Under the pieces are notes generated by a model that made no database searches, was not told where the DNA came from, and worked only from the letters and a program-made list of their open reading frames with translations. Below, in pieces: positions 51,021-57,291 of a stretch of 60,242 bases of DNA. Origin of the DNA: a virus; IMG/VR virus record IMGVR_UViG_3300025127_000033, positions 1 to 60,242 of that record. One strand, 5' to 3'. Within the stretch, counting starts at the first letter, position 1. Every line of letters begins with the position of its first letter. A program made the position numbers and the translations under genes.

Positions 51021-51190
51021 GATACTAGTTTATAGGTTGTATTATTATCAGAGTTCCTGTTGAGTATGTTAACCAGCTCCATCGCTTCGCTAGCCCTCTC
51101 AATCTGAAGCACCTCACTCATTCCATTTAGCATATACACGTTTATGGACTTTGGCCCTACGTATACTTCCTTTAATATCTTATACCCCAT
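50990..51190 (-). CDS. small alpha/beta protein, unknown
   Basis: 66 residues: YKILKEVYVGPKSINVYMLN, then VLQIERASEAMELVNILNRN. Overlaps neighbours by 31 and 11 nt; part of the same operon. Confidence 0.5.
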   Translation of the reverse strand: MGYKILKEVYVGPKSINVYMLNGMSEVLQIERASEAMELVNILNRNSDNNTTYKLVSCKIQDGTKV

Positions 51191-51824
51191 AGTCGTATCT
51201 ATCTTTTATTAATGTCAATGTATCTCCTTTTACTAGGTCAGGGTCTATAGGCACACCCAAGAACCGAACCTCAAAGTGGAGGTGTGGCCCTGTCGACCTG
51301 CCTGTTGATCCTATTATCCCTATCCCATCGCCTGCGCTCAAGGTGTCGCCCTCTTCTACTAGCAGTGACCAGTGATGAGCGTAGTAAGTCTCCAACCCAT
51401 TGAAGTGTCTCACCACAACTAAGTTACCGTACCCGCCATTGTACCCTCTCTGAGCATACCGAACTACTCCATCCCATACGGATCTGGAGGTGTCCCGGTT
51501 ACATCCTGCGTAGTCTATTCCGTAGTGCATCCTGCCCCATCTCCATCCATAGCCACTAGACACATGACCCGTTGAGTGGAACTCAAACGAATCTAGGTGT
51601 AGTGTTATGGAGTCAACGGTGCTGTCGTGCTGGTAGTGTATATACGGACAATAGTCATTGTACATGGTGTCCAAAAAAAGAGGAGGCTCTTCAACCTGAA
51701 CGGTATCCGTAACCTCCTCCCCTACACATAAAAAAGAATCCGTTGTAAACTTATCTCTATTATGAAATAGTATGGCAATATCAATCAACAATATTCCCAC
51801 AGCTATGGTTAGTATATTATTCAT
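51180..51824 (-). CDS. membrane-anchored M23 (LytM-type) peptidase
   Basis: 214 residues with an N-terminal membrane helix (about 5-20), then a linker and an M23 domain with the zinc and catalytic residues MHYGIDYAG (His100, Asp104), YYAHH (about 137-141) and HLHFEVR (171-177). The enzyme would cut peptide cross-links in peptidoglycan from the periplasmic side. It may act in entry, spanin-like lysis or superinfection control. The adjacent 51817 gene encodes a lipoprotein-like partner. Confidence 0.85.
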   Translation of the reverse strand: MNNILTIAVGILLIDIAILFHNRDKFTTDSFLCVGEEVTDTVQVEEPPLFLDTMYNDYCPYIHYQHDSTVDSITLHLDSFEFHSTGHVSSGYGWRWGRMHYGIDYAGCNRDTSRSVWDGVVRYAQRGYNGGYGNLVVVRHFNGLETYYAHHWSLLVEEGDTLSAGDGIGIIGSTGRSTGPHLHFEVRFLGVPIDPDLVKGDTLTLIKDRYDYGV

Positions 51825-52065
51825 CTTCTCTATATATTATATATGATGGCAGCTTTGAGTTTGGATCATAGGCTACCCTTATCGTGCCCCAGTCATTTGT
51901 AAGCGTATAGACTATCGTGCTGTCTATCAGCTGAGTCATAACCCTATATCCGTCACGCTTAGATTCCTTCATAAGTTGCTCTTGCGTCAATCCAAAATAC
52001 GAATGTTGCCCGTAACAACAAGACGTAAGTAAAAAAATATTAATTACCTGAAAGATGCATTTCAT
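51817..52065 (-). CDS. lipoprotein-like secreted protein
   Basis: 82 residues. The N-terminus (MKCIFQVINIFLLTSCCYGQ) has the shape of a lipoprotein signal peptide with a possible lipobox before Cys16/17. The mature part is strand-rich (LIDSTIVYTLTNDWGTIRVA). It overlaps the peptidase gene by 8 nt, so it may be its partner in the envelope. Confidence 0.65.
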   Translation of the reverse strand: MKCIFQVINIFLLTSCCYGQHSYFGLTQEQLMKESKRDGYRVMTQLIDSTIVYTLTNDWGTIRVAYDPNSKLPSYIIYREDE

Positions 52066-52222
52066 AGTGATGACATGCTTCAGTGAGTAAGAAATATACT
52101 TCTTGATCCTCCCTCATTGCAGAATACAATATATCAATAAGTTGACTCCTAGTTCCGGTAAACTGAAAGGACATTAGTCCTCCAGTTTCGCCTTCGATTA
52201 AAATTGTTACTTTATCCTCCAT
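52040..52222 (-). CDS. small protein, unknown
   Basis: 60 residues (VTILIEGETGGLMSFQFTGT, then a helix DILYSAMREDQ). Overlaps the lipoprotein-like gene by 26 nt and starts 14 nt downstream of tRNA-Arg. No domain. Confidence 0.5.
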   Translation of the reverse strand: MEDKVTILIEGETGGLMSFQFTGTRSQLIDILYSAMREDQEVYFLLTEACHHYEMHLSGN

Positions 52223-52235
52223 ATTTTTCTTTTAG

Positions 52236-52309
52236 TACTCCCATCAGGACTCGAACCTGAAACCTACTGCTTAGAAGGCAGTTGCTCTATCCAGTTGAGC
52301 TATAGGAGC
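52236..52309 (-). tRNA. tRNA-Arg, anticodon UCU
   Basis: A complete cloverleaf can be folded: acceptor 7 bp (two G-U pairs), D stem GCTC/GAGC, anticodon stem ACTGC/GCAGT with loop CTTCTAA (anticodon TCT, reads AGA), T stem TCAGG/CCTGA with loop TTCGAGT. Length 74 nt, CCA not encoded. AGA codons are frequent in these phage genes, so it may aid late translation. A leftward TAACTTTC box (52321-52328) lies 11 nt upstream. Confidence 0.92.
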
Positions 52310-52335
52310 AGTATTATGACGAAAGTTATCATATT

Positions 52336-52399
52336 TTATGACGACTTTATGATGATAGAATCCTTATATATCAACATTTATGACAAGATGACGACTTTA
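52336..52399. promoter_or_regulatory. 64-bp shared element, copy 2 (ATGACGA repeats)
   Basis: Aligns without gaps to 39703-39766 (50/64 identical). Contains TTATGACGAC, TTATGATGA, TTATGACA, GATGACGACTTTA; another TTATGACGAA lies just before it and an inverted GTCGTCAT at 52478-52485. It is placed between the leftward tRNA-Arg operon and rightward groEL, and so could control one or both. Confidence 0.75.
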
Positions 52400-52523
52400 G
52401 TAGTCAAAAAATTAGTATTAAAAAAATATTTGAAGAATAAATATATAAGAGAGTATATCGTGGAAAAAAGTTGTCAGGTCGTCATGTTTTATTTCTATAT
52501 TAGTGGCATAAATTAAATCTAAT

Positions 52524-54113
52524 ATGAATTACCAACCAAAGAACCTGTGCTTTGACCAGGAAGGACGTGAACGTCTAGTTAGTGGCATAGAACAGATCGC
52601 TAAAGCGGTCAAGTCAACTCTCGGTCCGAGAGGTAACACAGTACTGATAGAATCTAACGAGCATACGCATGGCATTACAGTCACGAAGGACGGAGTCACC
52701 GTGGCTCGCTCCATCGACCTCCTCGACCCTGTCGAGAATCTCGCTGTTCGCATTGTAAGGGAAGCAGCCGATAGGACGGCCCTATCGTCTGGTGATGGAA
52801 CTACAACAGCCATCGTCCTTACGGAAGCCATAGTGAAAGAGGGACTAAGGCTGATTGAGCCCCACCATAATGTGACTGAAGTTCTAAGAGCCCTTAACAA
52901 GAAGGCTGAGGAGATAATAAAGTCGCTAGATAAGGAGTCAATTAAGGTAAACCAAAAGAAATTGCAGGATGTGGCTACTATATCCGCCAACAATGACGAA
53001 GAGATAGGCAAGGTTATTGCCGACACCTACAAGAAGGTAGGGTTGAAGAACGGAGTTGTTACCGTAGAGAAGAGTCAGACATCAGATACTACCTCAGAGG
53101 TCACCCACGGAATCCAGCTTGATAGAGGATACACCTCTCCGTTGTTTGTGAACGACCAAAGAAGGGACGAGTGCATACTAGAAGACGTGCATGTTCTTGT
53201 AACAGACCAAGAGATATCGAATCTGATAAGCATAGAGAACGTTTTGAAGCAGATTATTAACGATCAGAAGAAACTTTTGATTATTGGAACGTGCTCACAG
53301 AACGTTATTAACACCTTAGCAGCCAATGTAGTCAGAAATGGACTAAAATTCTGTAATATCATACCACCTGACTTCGGATATCGTAAGCATGAGCTCATGG
53401 GAGACATTGCATTGGCTCTTGGGGCTACATATTTGTCTGAACAGACGGGTGATAACATACAATTTGCGAATTATGGCGACTTAGGGCACGCAGAAAAGGT
53501 TATTGTGGGTCGTGATAAGACAATTATCATAAGAAGCGAAGAGTATAACGACGAAATCAAGCAGAGAGTAGAAGAATTAGAGGTTCAAAGAGAGGAAGCA
53601 CATAAAAAACAGGACAAGGACTTCATTTCTAAGCGTATTGCGGGGCTCCAAGGAGCCATTGGGGTGATTTATGTGGGTGGTAACTCGGATTTAGAGCAAA
53701 AAGAGCTCTATGACAGGGTAGATGATGCTGTATGTGCGGTTAAGTCAGCCCTAGAGGAGGGAATATTACCTGGTGGAGGGGTTGCGCTGTACAATAACTA
53801 CTGCGAGGTTGATGGGGATGATGAGGCTAGTGTAGCATGTAAGATTATGTGCAACTCGCTTACGGCTCCTATCACTCAGATACTAGAGAATGCAGGGTAC
53901 GACCTAGACGACATTATTGATGGCGGATTCTTTGGAGGTGTGCAGGGGTACGACGTAAAGAACAATCAGTATGGAGATATGATTGATATGGGGATTGTTG
54001 ATCCGGCAAAGGTGACGAAGAACGCATTGCGTAACGCAGTGTCGGTTGCCACAACAATACTTAGTACAAATGCAATAATAACTTTAGCAAGAACATATGA
54101 AAGCGGTGAATAA
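52524..54113 (+). CDS. groEL: GroEL-type chaperonin
   Basis: 529 residues, close to the normal 540-550. Equatorial and ATP-binding motifs: LGPRGNTV (34-40), DGVTV (56-60), GDGTTTAIV (90-98). The apical substrate-binding strand RGYTSPLFV and the hinge region are present. The ATP-hydrolysis Asp lies in DRVDDAVCA (about 400), followed by EEGILPGGGVAL. The C-terminus lacks the GGM tail. It probably folds capsid or other phage proteins with the GroES below. The regulatory element and about 120 nt of AT-rich leader lie upstream. Confidence 0.95.
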   Translation: MNYQPKNLCFDQEGRERLVSGIEQIAKAVKSTLGPRGNTVLIESNEHTHGITVTKDGVTVARSIDLLDPVENLAVRIVREAADRTALSSGDGTTTAIVLTEAIVKEGLRLIEPHHNVTEVLRALNKKAEEIIKSLDKESIKVNQKKLQDVATISANNDEEIGKVIADTYKKVGLKNGVVTVEKSQTSDTTSEVTHGIQLDRGYTSPLFVNDQRRDECILEDVHVLVTDQEISNLISIENVLKQIINDQKKLLIIGTCSQNVINTLAANVVRNGLKFCNIIPPDFGYRKHELMGDIALALGATYLSEQTGDNIQFANYGDLGHAEKVIVGRDKTIIIRSEEYNDEIKQRVEELEVQREEAHKKQDKDFISKRIAGLQGAIGVIYVGGNSDLEQKELYDRVDDAVCAVKSALEEGILPGGGVALYNNYCEVDGDDEASVACKIMCNSLTAPITQILENAGYDLDDIIDGGFFGGVQGYDVKNNQYGDMIDMGIVDPAKVTKNALRNAVSVATTILSTNAIITLARTYESGE

Positions 54114-54375
54114 CTACGTAATAATCGAGAAGATTCAGGAAGAGCTCAAGAACGAGAGCGGTTTATTATTGTCTGAGGACGATGCGTTGCACTTCAGATA
54201 CAACAAGGGTGTCGTTCTAGGAGCTGGAGACAAAGTCACCTGCGTAAAGGAGGGTGATGTTATATACTACGACAAGAGCGCAGGTCATGATGCCATGTTT
54301 GACGGAATGGTTATTACCGTTATACGTGACCGTGACGCTGTAATTGTATGCGCTCCTGATTCAGCTTCTCAATAA
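54097..54375 (+). CDS. groES: GroES-type co-chaperonin
   Basis: 92 residues. The N-terminus (KAVNNYVIIEKIQEELKNES), the loop SGLLLSEDDALHFRYN, then GVVLGAGDK, VKEGDVIYYDKSAGHD and a C-terminal ITVIRDRDAVIV fit the GroES 10-kDa fold. It would cap the phage GroEL. The gene order (groEL then groES, 17-nt overlap) is the reverse of the usual bacterial operon. Its 3' end overlaps the convergent 54320 gene by 56 nt. Confidence 0.9.
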   Translation: MKAVNNYVIIEKIQEELKNESGLLLSEDDALHFRYNKGVVLGAGDKVTCVKEGDVIYYDKSAGHDAMFDGMVITVIRDRDAVIVCAPDSASQ

Positions 54376-54742
54376 ACCTACGATATCTTTTGGCTTGGTA
54401 ACCAGCGTCATTACGGTAGAGGGCGTTCGACTCGTCGAACACCTCTCCGTTAAGGCGTTTGTACATTTCATTTATAGCCAACTTGCCCTTTACTGTCATT
54501 CGGTAGGTAGTGTCTTTAATCTTCTTACCCTTCATAATCATCTTGATCCAACCGCTATCCATAAGCCGGGCTTGTCTTGATTTATCCCACGATAATAGTT
54601 TGCTGAAGTTTTTGATGTCGGACTGCTTGAATGTTCCCTCGTCATAAAGGAATAGAAGCATATCTAAATCGGCTTGTAGTAATCCATGCTTGGCTTTCAT
54701 CCATTCTCGAACAGGCTTCCAGTACTTAAGTGTATTTTCCAT
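54320..54742 (-). CDS. winged-helix DNA-binding protein (MarR-like)
   Basis: 140 residues: helix-rich N-terminus, then TFKQSDIKNFSKLLSWDKSR and ARLMDSGWIKMIMKGKKIKD, YRMTVKGKLAINEMYKRL, a typical winged-helix pattern. It is likely a transcription regulator. Its start codon overlaps the divergent promoter box of the 54757 gene, so it may regulate that promoter. A convergent overlap with groES exists at its 3' end. Confidence 0.68.
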   Translation of the reverse strand: MENTLKYWKPVREWMKAKHGLLQADLDMLLFLYDEGTFKQSDIKNFSKLLSWDKSRQARLMDSGWIKMIMKGKKIKDTTYRMTVKGKLAINEMYKRLNGEVFDESNALYRNDAGYQAKRYRRFIEKLNQERIQLQRHGHV

Positions 54743-54749
54743 ATCTTTG
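54742..54749 (+). promoter_or_regulatory. TAnnTTTG promoter for the small basic gene cluster
   Basis: TATCTTTG lies 7 nt before ATG 54757, a leaderless arrangement, and shares its first base with the divergent winged-helix gene start. Confidence 0.7.
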
Positions 54750-54756
54750 CTAAGAT

Positions 54757-54999
54757 ATGAGTAGAACCTCAGAATATTATAAGAAAAACCCTAAGGCTCG
54801 CAAGAAAAGGCTTGAGTACCAAAGAGAGTACAACAAGCGAAAGAAGGAGAAGAAGAAAAGGAGCTTGCTTAATAAGGAGAATAGGAAGAGGGGTACTTAC
54901 GGCAATGGCGACAAGAAGGATGTATCTCATAGAAAAGATGGATCCACGTTCTTGGAGGCGCAGAGTAAAAACAGAGCAAGAAACAGATCAAGAGCATGA
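54757..54999 (+). CDS. small Lys/Arg-rich conserved protein
   Basis: 80 residues, about 40% Lys/Arg. Starts MSRTSEYYKKNPKARKKRLE and ends with KDGSTFLEAQSKNRARNRSR, a pattern I recall in marine phages. It could bind nucleic acid or pack in the virion; the conserved GTYGNGDKKDVSHRKDG segment may bind metal or act in an HNH-like way. No proof. Confidence 0.6.
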   Translation: MSRTSEYYKKNPKARKKRLEYQREYNKRKKEKKKRSLLNKENRKRGTYGNGDKKDVSHRKDGSTFLEAQSKNRARNRSRA

Positions 55000-55262
55000 A
55001 AAACGAAGAACCGAAAAGTAAACCAAACTTACCTAAGTACAGAAAGGTAAAGGGAACATCTTATGATTTTAAGAAGGACCTTGAAATGAGTACGGGCTCA
55101 TTAGACCAACCTTATATTGTTTATGACATGCACTTTAAAAGCAAACCATCAAAGAAGCATATTGATAAGATAAAGGCAAACACTTCAATGCGAAACACTT
55201 TTATTGATAAACTTATTAATAATTTCTATGAAGGAGAAGCCTTTAAAAATTCTTTGAAATAG
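54996..55262 (+). CDS. small basic protein, unknown
   Basis: 88 residues, Lys-rich with moderately acidic segments. Overlaps the previous gene by 4 nt. No known domain. Confidence 0.55.
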   Translation: MKNEEPKSKPNLPKYRKVKGTSYDFKKDLEMSTGSLDQPYIVYDMHFKSKPSKKHIDKIKANTSMRNTFIDKLINNFYEGEAFKNSLK

Positions 55263-55280
55263 ATATTAACCTTAACAACT

Positions 55281-55517
55281 ATGGCAAACGGAAAGAAAAG
55301 AACGGCAAAGACCATCGAGACAGGTGGCATAAAGAAAAGTCCACTTATAAATCCAATTGATTATGAATCTATTAATTTTAGGAACGCGGATATTCGTAGG
55401 CTAACGGAAGCAAAACCCGTTACAGGTAAGCTAACAAAAGCTCGTAGGCTAACGGAAGCAAAACCCGTTACAGGTAAGGTGTCTTCGAATTATGGTCTAG
55501 CTCCAAAATATAGATAA
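55281..55517 (+). CDS. small basic protein with duplicated motif
   Basis: 78 residues. The motif RRLTEAKPVTGK occurs twice because of a 37-bp perfect DNA repeat. The N-terminus is Lys/Arg-rich and the C-terminus (SSNYGLAPKYR) differs. Its stop overlaps the next ATG. Confidence 0.6.
   Translation: MANGKKRTAKTIETGGIKKSPLINPIDYESINFRNADIRRLTEAKPVTGKLTKARRLTEAKPVTGKVSSNYGLAPKYR
55394..55478 (+). repeat. 37-bp direct repeat, twice
   Basis: Copies at 55394-55430 and 55442-55478 are identical over 37 bp with a 48-bp (16-codon) period, inside the 55281 gene. The frame is kept, so the protein is extended by one repeat. Confidence 0.9.
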
Positions 55518-55681
55518 TGGCAAAAGGTAGAACTAAAAAGAAAGGAAACAAAATTTGTCCCGCAGGCATAGCGTGGGCTAAGAGAACGTTTGACACATAC
55601 CCATCAGCGTATGCGAATATGGCGGCCTCTAAGTATTGTAAAGACCCGAACTATGCTAAGGGTGCAAAAGGTAAGAAGTAA
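55517..55681 (+). CDS. small basic conserved protein with CPAG...CK motifs
   Basis: 54 residues: basic N-terminus (MAKGRTKKKGNK), then ICPAGIAWAKRTFDTYPSAY and ANMAASKYCKDPN, a motif seen in small marine phage proteins; the spaced Cys could bind zinc. TAATG overlap with the next gene. Confidence 0.65.
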   Translation: MAKGRTKKKGNKICPAGIAWAKRTFDTYPSAYANMAASKYCKDPNYAKGAKGKK

Positions 55682-55806
55682 TGGACGCTAAAAAATTAAG
55701 AGAGATATCATCTCAACTAAAGAAAGCATCAGCGATGCATAAGGGTCAGGCTGCGAAGATTGACCGAATGTTAAAATCATTATCTAAAGCTAAAAAGAAG
55801 AAATAA
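55681..55806 (+). CDS. tiny basic helical protein
   Basis: 41 residues (MDAKKLREISSQLKKASAMH then KGQAAKIDRMLKSLSKAKKK). Lys-rich amphipathic helix. TAATG overlap with both neighbours, so it is part of a coupled operon. Confidence 0.6.
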   Translation: MDAKKLREISSQLKKASAMHKGQAAKIDRMLKSLSKAKKKK

Positions 55807-55973
55807 TGCCAACAGTAAAATACAAGTGCCCTGATACGGGTAAAAACATGACGGTTAAGTTTCCATACACTGCTACAGGCAAGGCTCAGGCTAGTGCGCT
55901 AGCAGACTTAATGAAAGGAACAAAAAAGGATAATCCAGGTTACGGCATGGAAAAAAAGTCAATGGGATACTAA
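55806..55973 (+). CDS. small basic protein, unknown
   Basis: 55 residues (MPTVKYKCPDTGKNMTVKFP). The KYKCPDTGKNMTVKFPYTA segment resembles a small zinc-ribbon-like strand pair, but only one Cys is seen. TAATG overlap upstream. Confidence 0.55.
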   Translation: MPTVKYKCPDTGKNMTVKFPYTATGKAQASALADLMKGTKKDNPGYGMEKKSMGY

Positions 55974-55974
55974 T

Positions 55975-56106
55975 ATGAAAAAGTTAACACCAGCACAGCA
56001 AAAGATTGCTAAGATGGCAAAGCCATACGACAAGATCACATCTGAAGATTTCAAGGCTCTACGCAAGAGCAACAGAAAGAAGAAAAAGAAAAATGGGAGA
56101 GCTTAA
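55975..56106 (+). CDS. tiny basic protein, unknown
   Basis: 43 residues (MKKLTPAQQKIAKMAKPYDK, ending KSNRKKKKKNGRA). Helical, very basic C-terminus; such proteins recur in phages beside virion genes. Overlaps the next gene by 14 nt. Confidence 0.6.
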   Translation: MKKLTPAQQKIAKMAKPYDKITSEDFKALRKSNRKKKKKNGRA

Positions 56107-56344
56107 AAAATGGAGGGAACAGAAATGGGTAAGGATAGGAACGGACGGGTCGATATTGGGAGCTTGCGGAACGAGCAAAGACAAGAAGAACCCAGACCGC
56201 TGTCTTCCTCTAAAGAAAGCTCGAAGCATGAGCAAGGCGGAACGTGCTGCCACTGCAAGGAAAAAGAAACGTGCGGGTGCAAAAGGGAAGACTGTGGTTG
56301 CAAACACTCGTGCAGGAAGAGTGACTAAAAAGTATACTAGATAA
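56093..56344 (+). CDS. small basic conserved protein (DUF5872-like)
   Basis: 83 residues from ATG 56093 (MGELKKWREQKWVRIGTDG). The pattern WVRIGTDGSILGACGTSKDK, KNPDRCLPLKKARSMSKAE and RAATARKKKRAG matches a family I believe is DUF5872, found in phages and large algal viruses. The ORF upstream of this ATG belongs to another gene's frame. Function unknown. Confidence 0.65.
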   Translation: MGELKKWREQKWVRIGTDGSILGACGTSKDKKNPDRCLPLKKARSMSKAERAATARKKKRAGAKGKTVVANTRAGRVTKKYTR

Positions 56345-56346
56345 GT

Positions 56347-56640
56347 ATGCCTAGAAAAAAGAAAGACCCTAGAGTGGGGACAGGCAAAAAGCCTAAGGGT
56401 TCAGGTAGAAGACTATATACAGATGAAAATCCGAAAGATACTGTCAGAATTAAATTTGCGACTCCTAGTGATGCTCGTGCTACTGTTGCTAAGGTTAAAA
56501 AAATTAAGAAGCCGTTCGCAAGAAAAATTCAGATACTAACCGTAGGAGAGCAGAGAGCCAAGGTTATGGGCAAGTCTGAGGTCGTCAGAATATTTAAGAG
56601 AGGTAAAGAAGCCATAAGGCGGAAACATAAAAAAACATAA
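56347..56640 (+). CDS. small basic conserved protein, unknown
   Basis: 97 residues: MPRKKKDPRVGTGKKPKGSG then RRLYTDENPKDTVRIKFATP and TVGEQRAKVMGKSEVVRIFK. The conserved GTGKKPKGSGRRLYTDENPKDTV core is common among marine phages. Role unknown. Confidence 0.62.
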   Translation: MPRKKKDPRVGTGKKPKGSGRRLYTDENPKDTVRIKFATPSDARATVAKVKKIKKPFARKIQILTVGEQRAKVMGKSEVVRIFKRGKEAIRRKHKKT

Positions 56641-56644
56641 TCAC

Positions 56645-56652
56645 TATCTTTA
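56645..56652 (+). promoter_or_regulatory. TAnnTTTG-like promoter
   Basis: TATCTTTA ends 4 nt before ATG 56657, giving a probably leaderless transcript. Confidence 0.5.
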
Positions 56653-56656
56653 GGGT

Positions 56657-56830
56657 ATGAGAAAATTAAACGAAATATTAAAATGGGCTACTGGCGACTT
56701 AGCGGTAGCAGTGTATGCTGCAATAATTGCAGGAGTTTTATTGGCTAAAGGCGTAACAATTATAGGTGGTGCTGGACTAGGTATCGCATCTGTTAAACTT
56801 TGGTCAGCAGTAAAGTCACTTATAAAGTAG
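56657..56830 (+). CDS. small hydrophobic membrane protein, holin-like
   Basis: 57 residues (MRKLNEILKWATGDLAVAVY, then AAIIAGVLLAKGVTIIGGAG and LGIASVKLWSAVKSLIK): one or two membrane segments with basic ends. The size suits a small holin or membrane-active peptide. It has its own promoter box and lies within a virion-associated cluster. Its TAG is immediately followed by the next ATG. Confidence 0.55.
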   Translation: MRKLNEILKWATGDLAVAVYAAIIAGVLLAKGVTIIGGAGLGIASVKLWSAVKSLIK

Positions 56831-57121
56831 ATGGCCGATAAATCCAAAATGGCATGTAATAAACCTAGACCCTCGGACAGGGCTGGGAAGAAGAAGATGG
56901 TTAAGGCTTGCTCAGGGGGCAAAGAAAAGCTAATCCATTTTGGTGCTAAGGGATATGGTCACAACTATTCTGCTGCGGCAAGGAAGTCGTTTAGAGCAAG
57001 ACATAAATGCTCTACAGCAAAAGACAAACTGACTGCTCGATATTGGGCATGTAAAACTCTTTGGGCTGGTAAAGGCGGATCAACGAAGTCTTCACCAAAG
57101 AGTAGAAAAGGAAAGTACTGA
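56831..57121 (+). CDS. small basic Cys/His conserved protein
   Basis: 96 residues with MACNKPRPSDRAGKKKMVKA, then KEKLIHFGAKGYGHNYSAAA and RKSFRARHKCSTAKDKLTAR. Four cysteines and several histidines suggest metal binding; similar small proteins occur in marine phages. Ends with a one-base overlap with the next gene. Confidence 0.65.
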   Translation: MADKSKMACNKPRPSDRAGKKKMVKACSGGKEKLIHFGAKGYGHNYSAAARKSFRARHKCSTAKDKLTARYWACKTLWAGKGGSTKSSPKSRKGKY

Positions 57122-57282
57122 TGAAGTCAAGAGGATTAGGAGATAGCATAGAGAAGTTCACTAAGGCCACGGGGATCAAGAAGGTTGTCGAAAAGGCATC
57201 TGAGGTAACAGGTAAACCTTGTGGATGTGGTGAGCGTAGAGATACACTGAACAGGCTATTCCCTTACAAGAAAAATAGTTAA
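57121..57282 (+). CDS. small CGC-motif protein
   Basis: 53 residues (MKSRGLGDSIEKFTKATGIK, then KVVEKASEVTGKPCGCGERR). The ending PCGCGERRDTLNRLFPY is a conserved short motif in many phages and may bind a metal. The stop overlaps the promoter box of the next gene. Confidence 0.65.
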   Translation: MKSRGLGDSIEKFTKATGIKKVVEKASEVTGKPCGCGERRDTLNRLFPYKKNS

Positions 57283-57287
57283 CTTTG
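57280..57287 (+). promoter_or_regulatory. TAnnTTTG promoter, leaderless
   Basis: TAACTTTG ends 4 nt before ATG 57292; TAA of the previous gene is part of the box. Confidence 0.7.
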
Positions 57288-57291
57288 CGCT

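Noticed and set aside
54812-55021. Basic 69-codon frame within the 54757 gene
   Set aside because: Arg-rich shadow frame of the Lys-rich gene; it crosses the next gene start and lacks any promoter.
55394-55478. CRISPR-like repeats
   Set aside because: Only two repeats, both coding and in frame, with an 11-bp gap; not an array.
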